DNA of 64,000 bases from Yamadazyma tenuis (GCF_029203305.1 NC_089462.1:2046001-2110000), one strand, 5' to 3'; counted from the stretch's first letter, positions 20,403-30,310 are shown. Notes: generated by a model not told the origin, from the sequence alone. A program made the numbers and translations.

Positions 20403-22673
20403 ATGAGGTTTCATATTACCGGGGTGATTGTGGTATTGGGAGCGAGTGCGCTTGGCCGTGCGGCCCAGCCGGTTGAATTCAACCCCGTGGTAGCAGACCA
20501 CGGTGATTCTGGAAGCCAACCAGTCAAAGATGGTGTTGGTTCGGTGGCGGGCACTGACCACGTTAACTCCAACCAACTCCAAACCAAGAATGCAAAACTC
20601 ATGGATGAGTCGACATCCGAAGAAGTTGAGCTTCCTGAAGAGTTGAACATGGATGCTTTCGACAAAGTGACGGCTGAACACCTCTCTTTTGTCGAATTCT
20701 TTTCTCCATATTGTAGCCACTGTAAGCAGTTGGCACCAAAATGGGAACAGACTTACAAAGAATTCCGCCAGGAATTGACGGAATTGGAGGTTCAAATGAG
20801 ACAAGTCAACTGTGTTGAAAGTGCTGATTTGTGTGAAAGAGAAGAGGTGTTTGCATATCCAAACTTGAGAATCTATGCTCCAATCCACGATCGTCAAACT
20901 GGCTTGAAGACGGGGAAACTGAAGTTCGTGACATCTTACCCCCGGTCATTGGTTAGGACTCCCGAGAACTTCAAGAAGTTTGTGAAGAACGCAGTGGCCG
21001 AGTATTCAAGTGGTGCTATCGACTTGCCTAGTGCTTCCAAAGAACTCGACTTAGACAATGTTCTCAAGTACATTGCTGGGGATGTCCAGCAACCCGAGTT
21101 CGTGATGTTTCATCCAGGAACAGAGAAGCAGTGGAAGGTTAGTGACACCACGGGCAAATCAGCATTCGCCAAAGGTTGCTACGATTGTATGGATAACAAG
21201 CAGATATGGGACAAACTCTCGAACCAAGTCTTAACTACGGTTGGCACTAGCCATTTCAGTTGCGGGTCGAACAAGGAATTGTGTGCAAAGCTTGGGTTTG
21301 AGAAGTTGGCAGACAGTAAAACTGCATCTCCGGAGTTTGTGATGTTTTTACCAAAAGCCACTGGCACCATCAGGTTTGATTTTAAGGGTTTTATAACATT
21401 GGAGGCGTTGAAAAAGTTTGCTAGTGATCTCTATGAAAACCACAAGTTTGAAATTGTGTCTGCAAAGACATTGTCTGAGATCATGGAGTTTAGGAAAAGC
21501 TTACCTAATGAGCCTTTGTACTCCTACTACCCACTCCAAAACAAAGTGTCGATTGTTTTCTATTATGATCCTAAAACAGTTGCTGCTGAGGATAAAGATA
21601 TCTTGCCTTACTTGTTGGACTTTGCCACCTACTCACCTTTCAACATGTACATTTATACTACAAAGAGTGACAAGTTTGAAAGAGCCATTGGAAGTCAGGC
21701 TCAGAATATGGTGAACTTTATCAACTTTGATGAAAAGGAGGACAAAAAGACGTTCAACAAGGCCATGCACTTGGCTACTACTTTGACAACCAAACCAACC
21801 CTCTTTATCATCAAGGACAATACTTTGTTTACACCTATTTTTCAAAGTTATGCCCCTGAAGACATAAGAAACAAGGATAAAGTGCTTGACTTTGTTGCCA
21901 GAAATCAGTTTCCCTTATACCAAGAGTTGACTCCGGAGTTGATGCCCCTTTATTTCGACAAAAAAAATGGCAACAATCAAGACAAGGTTGTTGTGACATT
22001 CGTTGATTCGTCAAATCCTCAAAAGACCGATGAGATCTTCTACCAGATATCGTTGGTGGCCCATCAGTACCAATATGTCAAAAACGAGTATTATTTCAAC
22101 GATATACTTGAAAAAAGAGGACAGAAGGAAGAACGGGTGAACGAATTGAAGAAACAAAACGCCGACAGTGTTCAGATCATCAAGGCCATGAGGAAAGAAG
22201 TGCCTCATTTGTTTGATACCAACCAAGTTCTTTTCACGTTCATTGATTTGACCACCAACCCCAACCTCGCAGGGTATCACGGATGGAATGTCAACTCCAG
22301 AGAGTACGCCGTAGGTGACACTATTGTTGTTACCAAAGACAACACTCATTACTGGGATCAGGATTTGACGGGAGAGCCGTTAAAGACCACACCGGAGGAT
22401 TTCAGTCTCGTATTGAAGTACCTCTTGGACCCACAACTCGTATCTCACAGAGTTGATCTAAACCTAGTAAACCTCAAGAATTATCTCGTTGGAAGCCCCT
22501 ACGGGGCCTCGCTACGGTTTATGGATGTTGTACATGAAAGAGGTTTTGCCGGATATTTGATTGTCATTTTGGCGGTGTTTGGTACGGTCCTGGCATACTT
22601 GAGATTCAAGAAGAGATCTCGTCGAACCACGAGCTCCATGGGCATCATCGGTAACACTGAAAAACACGACTAG
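20403..22673 (+). CDS. EPS1: ER membrane protein disulfide isomerase, Eps1 type
   Basis: This 756-residue protein has a signal peptide (1-20, MRFHITGVIVVLGASALG). A thioredoxin domain carries active site CSHC at residues 104-107 in FFSPYCSHCKQLAPKW. A long lumenal region without a second CxxC follows. One membrane span near the C-terminus (YLIVILAVFGTVLAYL) leads to a basic cytosolic tail (KKRSRRTTS). This matches Eps1, which acts in ER quality control and recognition of misfolded membrane proteins. Yeast Eps1 has CPHC; here the Pro is Ser. A KKxx retrieval signal is not at the extreme end (tail ...NTEKHD). The start is the ATG at 20403. It converges on the dynactin p25 gene with only 13 bp between the stop codons. 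Confidence 0.87.
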   Translation: MRFHITGVIVVLGASALGRAAQPVEFNPVVADHGDSGSQPVKDGVGSVAGTDHVNSNQLQTKNAKLMDESTSEEVELPEELNMDAFDKVTAEHLSFVEFFSPYCSHCKQLAPKWEQTYKEFRQELTELEVQMRQVNCVESADLCEREEVFAYPNLRIYAPIHDRQTGLKTGKLKFVTSYPRSLVRTPENFKKFVKNAVAEYSSGAIDLPSASKELDLDNVLKYIAGDVQQPEFVMFHPGTEKQWKVSDTTGKSAFAKGCYDCMDNKQIWDKLSNQVLTTVGTSHFSCGSNKELCAKLGFEKLADSKTASPEFVMFLPKATGTIRFDFKGFITLEALKKFASDLYENHKFEIVSAKTLSEIMEFRKSLPNEPLYSYYPLQNKVSIVFYYDPKTVAAEDKDILPYLLDFATYSPFNMYIYTTKSDKFERAIGSQAQNMVNFINFDEKEDKKTFNKAMHLATTLTTKPTLFIIKDNTLFTPIFQSYAPEDIRNKDKVLDFVARNQFPLYQELTPELMPLYFDKKNGNNQDKVVVTFVDSSNPQKTDEIFYQISLVAHQYQYVKNEYYFNDILEKRGQKEERVNELKKQNADSVQIIKAMRKEVPHLFDTNQVLFTFIDLTTNPNLAGYHGWNVNSREYAVGDTIVVTKDNTHYWDQDLTGEPLKTTPEDFSLVLKYLLDPQLVSHRVDLNLVNLKNYLVGSPYGASLRFMDVVHERGFAGYLIVILAVFGTVLAYLRFKKRSRRTTSSMGIIGNTEKHD

Positions 22674-22686
22674 TTCATGAGTGCTC

Positions 22687-23232
22687 CTAGTTGATATTTC
22701 TGTAGTAGCCCAATATCTGTAGCTCTTTAGATTCCAATTCAATAGCTCGTTTATACCCGTTCAGAAGCGGTTTGACGGCGAAATCTTTACCAGGAGCTCC
22801 GCTGACGAGACTGAATGGGGGTATCACCATTTTGTCAGGAATTGTACATCCCTGCTTAATTACACAACAGTCGTAAACTATCGCGAGATTTCCCACAGTA
22901 CAGTTACTTTCAATCAACACCCGATTTCCAATTAGTGCCAGGCTGACCTTGCAGTTACGACCAATGATCACGTGTGAGCCAATTCTCGACACCCCAAAGG
23001 CGCCTTCCTCCCGCGTCAACTTAGGCGGCCAGATGTGTGTTTTAGGACCCACAAAACAGTACTTGCCTATGGTAATGGCAGGATCAGAAGCGTCTGTCAA
23101 CTCAACATCGCCGTGGAGCACGGCTTCCAAGTCCACGGTAGAGTTACCACGAATATGTATCTTGTCCGGGCGCTTGAGCTGCGCCGTGGCAGATATACGA
23201 TTACCTGTGGATGTTTCTATCCACTCAGACAT
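22687..23232 (-). CDS. Dynactin p25 (DCTN5-like) subunit
   Basis: This 181-residue left-handed beta-helix protein has hexapeptide-type repeats (IHIRGN, VLHGDV, ITIGKYCFVGP, VIIGRNCKVS, VLIESNCTVGN). The opening WIETSTGNRISATAQLKRP and the motif GKYCFVGPKTHIWPPK are those of dynactin p25. In other organisms p25 sits at the pointed end of the Arp1 filament and helps attach cargo to dynein. The N-terminus is complete (ATG read from 23232). It is divergent from PMI40. Confidence 0.85.
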   Translation of the reverse strand: MSEWIETSTGNRISATAQLKRPDKIHIRGNSTVDLEAVLHGDVELTDASDPAITIGKYCFVGPKTHIWPPKLTREEGAFGVSRIGSHVIIGRNCKVSLALIGNRVLIESNCTVGNLAIVYDCCVIKQGCTIPDKMVIPPFSLVSGAPGKDFAVKPLLNGYKRAIELESKELQILGYYRNIN

Positions 23233-23561
23233 GTTATTAGCAGTGAAAATTTATTTGTGCGCAATTTGCAGCCCAGCGTGCAAGACCGACAGACCAGGGA
23301 TATACGGAATATACCACGGAAAAAGTGGTATAGGTCTGAAAACACGCACATCTGCTTTGCAACAGGTATTGTACCAAGCTCCAGCATTTGCAACAAGTTT
23401 CCCGCACCACATCGGGCACAGTTGACAATACCAAAAAGGTCAAACTCCGGGACTAAAACGTTTAACGCGACACGATAACACCAAATGAATTTGAGTGTCT
23501 ACAAAACAAATGAGCGTTTACAATTTCATTTTTTCCACACCCTGTTCTTTTGCAAATTAAC

Positions 23562-24881
23562 ATGTCATTATTCAGACTTGACTGTGGTTACCAAAACTAC
23601 GACTGGGGGAAGATCGGCTCGTCCTCAGCCGTCGCCCAGTTCGCCGCCAGCTCCAACCCTGCCACCAAAATCGATGAATCCAAGCCCTACGCTGAGTTGT
23701 GGATGGGCACTCATCCTTCGGTACCCTCCAAAGCAGTCGATGCCGGCAACAACACCGGAAAAACCTTGAGGGAGCTCGTGGAATCCGACCCAACTGCATA
23801 CTTACACAGCTCCATCATCGAGAAGTTTGGCAGTGAAAAGGAGCTACCTTTCTTGTTTAAGGTGTTATCCATCGAGAAAGTGTTGTCGATTCAAGCCCAT
23901 CCCGACAAGAAGTTGGGCGCCCAGTTACACGCTGCTGACCCCAAGAACTACCCGGATGACAACCACAAGCCGGAAATGGCCATTGCTGTGACTGCGTTCG
24001 AAGGGTTCTGTGGGTTCAAGCCATTACAAGAGCTCGCGCAGACTTTGCAAACGATTCCCGAGTTGAACGAAATTATCGGCCAGGATCTCGTTGAAGAGTT
24101 TGTCGGGGGCATCAAGCCCGACGCCGAGTTGGGGTCTTCCGACGATGCTGCCAACCGCAAGTTGTTGCAGAAGGTATTTGGACAGTTGATGAACACCGAG
24201 GACACCATCATCAAGGCCAAAGCCCGGTCGTTATTGGCCAGAACCAAGTCTGAGCCCGAACTTTTTGGGGCAATCTCGCCATTTTTGGCCGAGTTAATCC
24301 AGAGATTGGACAAGCAGTTCCCAGAAGATATCGGGTTGTTTTGTGGATGCTTGTTGTTGAACCACGTCCACTTGAAGGCTGGAGAAGCCATGTTTTTGCA
24401 AGCCAAGGATCCTCATGCTTATATCTCGGGGGATATCATCGAGTGTATGGCTGCTTCCGATAACGTGGTCAGAGCTGGATTCACCCCCAAGTTCAAAGAC
24501 GTGAAGAACTTGGTGGAAATGTTGACCTATTCGTATGACTCGGTGGAAAAGCAAAAGATGCCATTGTTACCATTTGCCAAATCGAGCGGTGAAGCAGCCA
24601 AATCGGTGTTGTACAACCCTCCCATCGCTGAGTTTGCGGTGTTACAAATCATCTTCGACACTGTTGCCGGAAAGGTTCAGTCGTTTGACGGTTTTGAAGG
24701 ACCTTCCATCATAATATGCACTGAAGGTTCTGGATCCATCAACATCACTGGCTCTGAAACCTCATTACCTGTTAAAACCGGGTATGTCTATTTCATTGGC
24801 CCCAATGCTGAGGTTCAGTTAGAGTCTGAATCGACCGACAAGCCGTTCACCACCTACAGGGCTTTTGTGGAGGCCGAATAA
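23562..24881 (+). CDS. PMI40: Mannose-6-phosphate isomerase
   Basis: This 439-residue cytosolic type I phosphomannose isomerase interconverts fructose-6-P and mannose-6-P, feeding GDP-mannose for N- and O-glycans, GPI anchors and wall mannan. Seen motifs include YDWGKIGSSSAVAQF, AELWMGTHPSVPS, the zinc-site region SIQAHPDKKLGAQLH and HKPEMAIAVTAFEGFCGF. Length equals Pmi40 of other yeasts. The start is the ATG at 23562 (MSLFRLDCGYQNYDWG); four upstream codons open with TTG only. I found no in-frame CTG codon. The flocculin and mannosyltransferase-like genes in this window depend on the mannose supply made by this enzyme. Confidence 0.95.
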   Translation: MSLFRLDCGYQNYDWGKIGSSSAVAQFAASSNPATKIDESKPYAELWMGTHPSVPSKAVDAGNNTGKTLRELVESDPTAYLHSSIIEKFGSEKELPFLFKVLSIEKVLSIQAHPDKKLGAQLHAADPKNYPDDNHKPEMAIAVTAFEGFCGFKPLQELAQTLQTIPELNEIIGQDLVEEFVGGIKPDAELGSSDDAANRKLLQKVFGQLMNTEDTIIKAKARSLLARTKSEPELFGAISPFLAELIQRLDKQFPEDIGLFCGCLLLNHVHLKAGEAMFLQAKDPHAYISGDIIECMAASDNVVRAGFTPKFKDVKNLVEMLTYSYDSVEKQKMPLLPFAKSSGEAAKSVLYNPPIAEFAVLQIIFDTVAGKVQSFDGFEGPSIIICTEGSGSINITGSETSLPVKTGYVYFIGPNAEVQLESESTDKPFTTYRAFVEAE

Positions 24882-25163
24882 ACCAGTTGGATATATTTAT
24901 AAATGCACAGTCGATTATCTATAGATTAGCATCGCGCTTGGCAGGATCGTCTGGGGCCGCGCTCGATCAACAAACGCTCTTCACTTTTTTCTGGTCCGAG
25001 TAATTAAATTCCTTGATATCATTCGTAAGTCAGACATCCAGTGCATTTGATCTAGTGAAAACGCTTGTACAAAAGCACATCACAACCCCATTCTTTTCTG
25101 GGATAAAGATCTCCACTGAAAACCAATTTTCCACTTGTTTTGCCGAATCGTCTACTTAACAAA

Positions 25164-25892
25164 ATGAGTGAGGATACATCTATGACCGGAGCCGAGATCG
25201 TTTCTCAACAACCGAACACCACGGTACCAGATACTTTCACAGATGCAGAAACAACTACGGTACCCGAAAGCACGCCCATACCGGCAGAGCCCACCCCACA
25301 AACCACAGAAACCATCAGCCCCAAAGTTCAAGAAGAGGTTGATAGCCGTTCTGTGTACGTAGGAAACGTCAACTTCACAAGTACTCCCGTACAATTGGAA
25401 GAGTTTTTCCACCTGGTAGGAGTGATAGAACGTATCACCATTTTGTTTGATCGGTTCACAGGTATCCCCAAAGGTTACGCCTATATAGAATTCAATTCGG
25501 AGGAAGGTGCACAAAAAGCTATCAGCGAACTAGACGGAAAAGTGTTCAGAAACCGAGAGTTGAAAGTGACGGCGAAGCGAACAAATTTCCCCGGGATGTC
25601 TAGACGTGCCAGAGGAAGCTCTGGTAGGTTCCGAGGCAGAGGTGGCTACCGAGGTTCGAGAGGTGGGAGAGGTTTTGTGAGAGGACCGGGAAGTAGAGGC
25701 AGAGGAAGAGGTAGAGGTAGAGGAGGGTTTATGTCAGTGAGAGGAGTGCTTGGTAATGATGATGATGGCAATGGCGGCCCCACTGAATGGAACCGTGGTG
25801 GCCGAGGGAGGGCCAGAGGGAGGGGCAGAGAGAGAAGTCTTCCTGATTCCCAGGCGTCTACTGCTCCACAACCCGATTCCATTTCCGTATGA
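25164..25892 (+). CDS. SGN1: PABPN1-like RRM/RGG RNA-binding protein
   Basis: This 242-residue protein has an acidic, Thr/Pro-rich N-terminus (1-60). One RRM follows (about 63-138) with RNP2 VYVGNV and RNP1 KGYAYIEF. The protein ends with a long RGG-rich tail (about 150-225). DSRSVYVGNVNFTSTPVQLEEFF and KRTNFPG closely follow the Sgn1/Pab2/PABPN1 pattern, a poly(A)-binding RRM type. The RGG tail is like fission yeast Pab2 and may be arginine-methylated. The start is the ATG at 25164; the frame opens 8 codons earlier with TTG. Confidence 0.82.
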   Translation: MSEDTSMTGAEIVSQQPNTTVPDTFTDAETTTVPESTPIPAEPTPQTTETISPKVQEEVDSRSVYVGNVNFTSTPVQLEEFFHLVGVIERITILFDRFTGIPKGYAYIEFNSEEGAQKAISELDGKVFRNRELKVTAKRTNFPGMSRRARGSSGRFRGRGGYRGSRGGRGFVRGPGSRGRGRGRGRGGFMSVRGVLGNDDDGNGGPTEWNRGGRGRARGRGRERSLPDSQASTAPQPDSISV

Positions 25893-26004
25893 GTTTATTA
25901 TGTGTGTAGTTGCAAAAACAGATTGGGACCAAGTCAAAAAGCGCGCAGCCAAAAGGAAGAAAATTTGAGAAGCTCATCTCAAAAGCATCGCAACACACAT
26001 CAGC

Positions 26005-26625
26005 ATGGCATCCGTTAGAAAGAGAAAGATGGCCCGTTCATCGGTCAAGAAGAACACCAGACGATTAAAGGACAAACACGCAAGAGTCAAGATCTTCTCG
26101 AACCCATTAATCAAAGAAAAATGGGATAGCTCCTTGACATTGCAGCAAAACTATAAGAAGCTTGGATTAAGAGCCAAACTTGGGCACATTGCCGGGGGAG
26201 TCGACAGGCCCTTGCAGAAGTATAGCGATGGTCCCAAGGACGACCCGGCCACCGTAAAACCCGAAGACGTGGAACAAACAGAAGATCCTGCTCAAATACC
26301 TGAAGGGGAGGCTCGCATTATAAGAGATCCCGACACTAATGAGGTGATCAAGGTGATATACGGAACCATGAAAGGGAACAGTACACAGAACCAGAAAGAA
26401 GATTCAGAAGTCGTTCAAGAGTTGCAGAAAACAGCCCTCAAAAATGCCAGCATAGTTAAAGAGAGAGTTCAATCCGAAAGAGAAAGCGACTGGTTAACAA
26501 GCCTTTATGAAAAGTATGGAGATGACTATGAAAAGATGAAGTGGGACAAGAAGTTGAACATATACCAGCAAAGTGCAGGAGATTTGAAGAGAAGGATCAT
26601 CAAATGGAAAAAGGCCAACAAATAG
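26005..26625 (+). CDS. NOP16: 60S ribosome biogenesis protein Nop16
   Basis: This 206-residue basic nucleolar protein opens with MASVRKRKMARSSVKKNTRR, followed by NPLIKEKWDSSLTLQQNYKKLGL, the Nop16 signature. The C-terminal helix SLYEKYGDDYEKMKWDKKLNIYQQSAGDLKRRI is likewise typical. Nop16 joins pre-60S particles in the nucleolus. The ATG at 26005 is the only sensible start. It lies 112 bp after SGN1 in the same direction and converges with CFD1 (94 bp between stops). Confidence 0.93.
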   Translation: MASVRKRKMARSSVKKNTRRLKDKHARVKIFSNPLIKEKWDSSLTLQQNYKKLGLRAKLGHIAGGVDRPLQKYSDGPKDDPATVKPEDVEQTEDPAQIPEGEARIIRDPDTNEVIKVIYGTMKGNSTQNQKEDSEVVQELQKTALKNASIVKERVQSERESDWLTSLYEKYGDDYEKMKWDKKLNIYQQSAGDLKRRIIKWKKANK

Positions 26626-26719
26626 ATGATGCAATGAATATTCAATGTACATGTAAAGATATGAAAATGCAGTTAAAGTAGCTCCAGCCAAATGTGTAGA
26701 TTAATTGTGGAAATGGCTG

Positions 26720-27616
26720 TCATATTCTCGATGGAAGGTCCTTGGCAAGAATCTTATCGATGACACCGTTCATAATCGGGCTTAGTTCACACTCCTCGTA
26801 CAAGTCGATGAGCTTCCTCTTCCCGTCGTTTTCTTCGTTATCTTGCATTTCAATAAACTCCACAAACTTTGGAGCAATGGGAATGTTCCCAAGAAAGTCG
26901 AGGTTCAAGCTCTCACTCAAAGCTTTACCTCCACCACTCAGAAAGATATTAGTACACTCTGCGCAGTATGGGCATATAAATCCACTCATGTTCTCTACAA
27001 TTCCCAAGATATCCAACTCAATTTTTTGGCAAAAGTTGATTTCTTTCCTCACGTCAGCCGTGGCCACCTGCTGTGGAGTGGTGACGATTATAGCCCCGTC
27101 AATAGGCAGAGCCCATCTCAATTCTTCTGCTATGGCAATATGCTCGTCAGATGTACCTGGAGGTGTATCGATGATTAAATAGTCCAAAGGCTTCGACAGC
27201 AGGCCACTATTCCATACCACATCCTTGAGGAACTGTCGTATCATTGCTGTTTTTTTGGGGCCTCTCCACACAACAGAGTTTCCTCTATCCCCAAGAAGAA
27301 ATCCTAGCGACATCAACGATAAGTTACCTCTTCTTGTCTTGCCGTTCTTCTCCACCGGATCCAACGCATTGCTATACACCAGTACAGGCACCCATCCGTT
27401 TGTGGACTGGAAAACTTGTTTTTTCTCGACTCCAAACATTCTTGGAAGAGAGGGTCCCGTCAAGTCTATATCTAGTACCCCCACATCAAAACCTTTATTT
27501 ACCAATGTCAACGCCGTTTGGGTAGTCACAGACGACTTTCCTACACCACCTTTCCCCGAGAGAACCAACACAATGTGCTTGACGTTCGCGAGCGAGCGTG
27601 GAGGTTGTTGTTCCAT
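26720..27616 (-). CDS. CFD1: Cytosolic Fe-S cluster assembly scaffold ATPase Cfd1
   Basis: This 298-residue P-loop ATPase is of the Mrp/Nbp35 family. The deviant Walker A is [14 protein letters not shown] (about 20-33). The C-terminal CPYC motif (about 210-213, [14 protein letters not shown]) holds the bridging 4Fe-4S cluster with Nbp35. The absence of the N-terminal four-Cys extension of Nbp35 makes it Cfd1. After NIF comes a CTG codon (26939-26941) and SGGG. Cfd1/NUBP2 proteins have Ser there, one of the better single pieces of evidence that CUG means Ser. It is divergent from BET1 with 149 bp between the ATGs. Confidence 0.95.
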   Translation of the reverse strand: MEQQPPRSLANVKHIVLVLSGKGGVGKSSVTTQTALTLVNKGFDVGVLDIDLTGPSLPRMFGVEKKQVFQSTNGWVPVLVYSNALDPVEKNGKTRRGNLSLMSLGFLLGDRGNSVVWRGPKKTAMIRQFLKDVVWNSGLLSKPLDYLIIDTPPGTSDEHIAIAEELRWALPIDGAIIVTTPQQVATADVRKEINFCQKIELDILGIVENMSGFICPYCAECTNIFLSGGGKALSESLNLDFLGNIPIAPKFVEFIEMQDNEENDGKRKLIDLYEECELSPIMNGVIDKILAKDLPSRI

Positions 27617-27765
27617 CAGAGAATTATCTTAGTAATGAGATTGAAATGTCAAATCGGTTGCGCGAAAAAGATTAAGTCGAAGCGTCATTGTTGATAGTTA
27701 CAGAGCACTTGTTCTTTTTAAGTGAGTGGCATCTGGTAAGAAATTGCATCTGTACAACACTACAC

Positions 27766-28200
27766 ATGAGTTATAGATACTCGGCAGGGGCTAGTACCCA
27801 TCAGCGAGACTTGAGAACCCAGTTGTTTTCGTCTGCCAATGGCCTCACCAAAACACCTTCACGAGTCGGGTCTCCCTACGATAAAGTGACTCCTGCGTCG
27901 GCCAAACACAACGAATCATATTTACTGTCGTTGGAATCGCAGAACAACGAGGAATTGGATAATATGAGCCAAAAGGTGGCGATGATCAAGAATTTGGGGG
28001 TGAAGATGGGGAGTGAAATAAACAAGTCAATCAAGTTAAACGACAATATAGCCGAGAATATGGAGAGAGGTAAGGTTACGTTGAAGAACACGTATAACCG
28101 AATGGTGGTGATGAGTGAGAGAGCAGGTATCAACTGCAAGCTGTGGTTTGTGGTGTTTTTCATTGTGTTTTTATGGTTCTTCTACGTATGGATAACCTGA
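27766..28200 (+). CDS. BET1: ER-Golgi v-SNARE Bet1
   Basis: This 144-residue tail-anchored SNARE acts in COPII vesicle fusion with the Golgi, with Sed5, Bos1 and Sec22. The N-terminus has YSAGASTHQRDLRTQLFSS. A Qc-SNARE coiled coil begins at SLESQNNEELDNMSQKVAMIK (about 54-120), and a C-terminal anchor FVVFFIVFLWFFYVW ends the protein. Two CTG codons (27925-27927 before SLESQ and 28141-28143 before the membrane anchor) align, from memory of S. cerevisiae Bet1, with Ala and Thr, which fits Ser better than Leu. The start is the ATG at 27766; the frame extends 26 codons upstream only from TTG. Confidence 0.92.
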   Translation: MSYRYSAGASTHQRDLRTQLFSSANGLTKTPSRVGSPYDKVTPASAKHNESYLLSLESQNNEELDNMSQKVAMIKNLGVKMGSEINKSIKLNDNIAENMERGKVTLKNTYNRMVVMSERAGINCKLWFVVFFIVFLWFFYVWIT

Positions 28201-28281
28201 TCCACACATCATCCATGATATAGTGCTGATATTTAATGAGTTTACATCGATCTGATCATTGGGTCTATGGACATGATGTAG

Positions 28282-30036
28282 TTATAATACAAGCGACCGA
28301 AGCCGGTCAAGGGATTTAATACTGTCATTCTTTTGTACGGCTGACTCCTCAGGTAGACCATTCCATTCGACGACTCTGTCATTTTCAGACTGGGCATCAC
28401 TGGAATCTTCTCTTACAATGATTCCCAAGGCGGTGATGCTGTTGACGGAGTTGACGGTGTCGTTGTTGATAATGGGAAGACGGGGAGGTGGTGATGATTC
28501 TCTGTCCCATACTTTAGAATCTGGAGACTCTTGTAACAGCTTTGACGGTTTCAGAGCTCTTGATACATCTTTGTACACCAGCGGCTTGAGGATAGAAGCC
28601 TTCGGCTTCAAAATGTGATGAGACGGTTCGTGTTTTGGTGTAGGAGAAAAGGCTCTCACCAGTGGTATTCTCTTTTGCAACAGACGACGCTTCTGTTTTT
28701 TCTTCTTCAGTCGGTAATCATCATGTAGAGATGAATAGTACTCGTTAGTGGCGACAGAGAGAGGTTCTTCAGCGTTGTCGTCGTGACTGGAATCCGAGTC
28801 TGAAGAGTCTGAAACAATCAATGGCTCAATGTGAACGTCTTCTTCGGTGCTAATTGAAGCCGAGCTTGACTTGGAAGCTGTTGCTTCCAACGGCTTGTTG
28901 AAAACATTCCTATCAGATTTGCATTCACAGTCTTCAGGGACGAGCAGTCTTTTTCTGAACGACTCCGAGGTTATAGGAGACCCGTTTATTCGGAGTTTCT
29001 TGAAGTGTGAAGTCTGAAAGTTCTCAGTAACAGTGGCAGCTGACTTGGCCGAGATCAGTGGCATCACATAGAGCAATCCAATAGGGTCTTGATATTGGTG
29101 GAAGGCTGAAGATGTAGCTGAAGAGCCTGAGAAATGGGTTCCATTGTAAAGCTCTGTGCTATCGTATAATCTCTGCTGTTCTTCCATGAAGATGTCGGTC
29201 CCGGCGTACCGTTTGCTCTGCTGGTTTCTGTAGTTGCTGAGAGTTTGGGCCATGAACTCATCAAAGGCTTTGGGGTCCATGGGCTTATCGTCTATGGTTA
29301 TGGGTTGTTCTGAAGAGGGCAAGGTGTTCAAGTTGTGATGCTCATTAGACTCCGGACGAGGATATGACAAAGGTGCTGATACTGGCGGTGAATTTTGGGA
29401 TGGAGTTTGGGATGGAGTTTGGGGTGGAGCACTTTTGTCTTTCTTCACTTCAGGAATCTCAGGATGGAAGAACTGGTATAGAAGCGGGTACTTTGCTCTC
29501 TGTGAAGAGCCCTTCTTGGTCAAAGCGTCGGAACCATTCAAATGAACGTCGATCTTGGCAGCCTTCTTCGTTATACTAAAGAACTTGGGCAGAATCTCCT
29601 CTGCCATCTGAACCACTTGCAAGACTTCAACATCAAGGTTATTGGATCGCTCCAGGGTCGCACCGGCGGGATCACGTGAAACAGACGCCTGGTACAACGT
29701 TTTGGAGATGGATGTAATTTCATTTTGGAGGCCTGTGTCGATGGAATGGGCTCTTTTGGCCACCTCGATGTTTTTGTTCTGTAGTCGCTGTTCTATAGAG
29801 AGCTTCAATCTGATTTCCTTTTTCAAATCCTTCCGGTACCTCGACGAGACATCCACAAGGCAGTCTACCGTCTGCTGCGACTCGTCCTTGAGCACGTGTT
29901 TGAGGATATAGTCCAATTGAAAGTGTTTTATTGGAGGGAGTGAGACTGAGGGACCGGTGAAATGGGGTTGAAATTTGCGTGAAACCGAAGCCGATCGCGA
30001 GGGTTTGGTCTCCGAGATCTGAAGTCTACTCAGCAT
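28282..30036 (-). CDS. Unrecognised fungal protein, predicted coiled-coil and disordered
   Basis: I do not recognise this protein. From the ATG read from 30036 (MLSRLQISETKPSRS) it has 584 residues. Residues 35-175 look alpha-helical and charged (LDYILKHVLKDESQQTVDCL ... RYRKDLKKEIRLKLSIEQRL) and may be a conserved domain. Proline-rich spacers (APPQTPSQTPSQ) follow, then an acidic Ser-Asp tract (SDSSDSDSSHDDNAEE) and a basic cluster (RLKKKKQKRRLLQKR) that could be a nuclear signal. The end is SIKSLDRLRSLVL. An ATG at 30243 would add 69 residues with a Cys-rich hydrophobic start (CFGASCGACLWTCVC), but that DNA is pyrimidine-rich and looks like leader sequence, so I prefer 30036. It lies downstream of LSB5 on the same strand. 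Confidence 0.65.
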   Translation of the reverse strand: MLSRLQISETKPSRSASVSRKFQPHFTGPSVSLPPIKHFQLDYILKHVLKDESQQTVDCLVDVSSRYRKDLKKEIRLKLSIEQRLQNKNIEVAKRAHSIDTGLQNEITSISKTLYQASVSRDPAGATLERSNNLDVEVLQVVQMAEEILPKFFSITKKAAKIDVHLNGSDALTKKGSSQRAKYPLLYQFFHPEIPEVKKDKSAPPQTPSQTPSQNSPPVSAPLSYPRPESNEHHNLNTLPSSEQPITIDDKPMDPKAFDEFMAQTLSNYRNQQSKRYAGTDIFMEEQQRLYDSTELYNGTHFSGSSATSSAFHQYQDPIGLLYVMPLISAKSAATVTENFQTSHFKKLRINGSPITSESFRKRLLVPEDCECKSDRNVFNKPLEATASKSSSASISTEEDVHIEPLIVSDSSDSDSSHDDNAEEPLSVATNEYYSSLHDDYRLKKKKQKRRLLQKRIPLVRAFSPTPKHEPSHHILKPKASILKPLVYKDVSRALKPSKLLQESPDSKVWDRESSPPPRLPIINNDTVNSVNSITALGIIVREDSSDAQSENDRVVEWNGLPEESAVQKNDSIKSLDRLRSLVL

Positions 30037-30310
30037 GGGTGTAGGAGGTGTATGTGTGCGATTTCTGGGGCTCACCGGGGGTCGGGGATGGTAATGAGTG
30101 ATTGGGGGTTGTTGCTGTGATTTCGATGTCAACTTGTTCGCGAACACGGTATGGCTGCAAAATATAGGGGAAAGGAACACACAGACACAGGTCCAGAGAC
30201 AGGCACCGCAAGAGGCACCAAAACAGAGACGACGAAAGAACATGTCCACAAACGTGCTTGTTTTTCCAATGAGGATTACAGAATATATAACCTACCTGAT
30301 CTACCCTCTC

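Noticed and set aside
30037..30243. N-terminal extension of the unassigned protein with a Cys-rich hydrophobic start
   Set aside because: The DNA is pyrimidine-rich and looks like leader sequence. A signal peptide would conflict with the nuclear-looking remainder. Kept only as an alternative.
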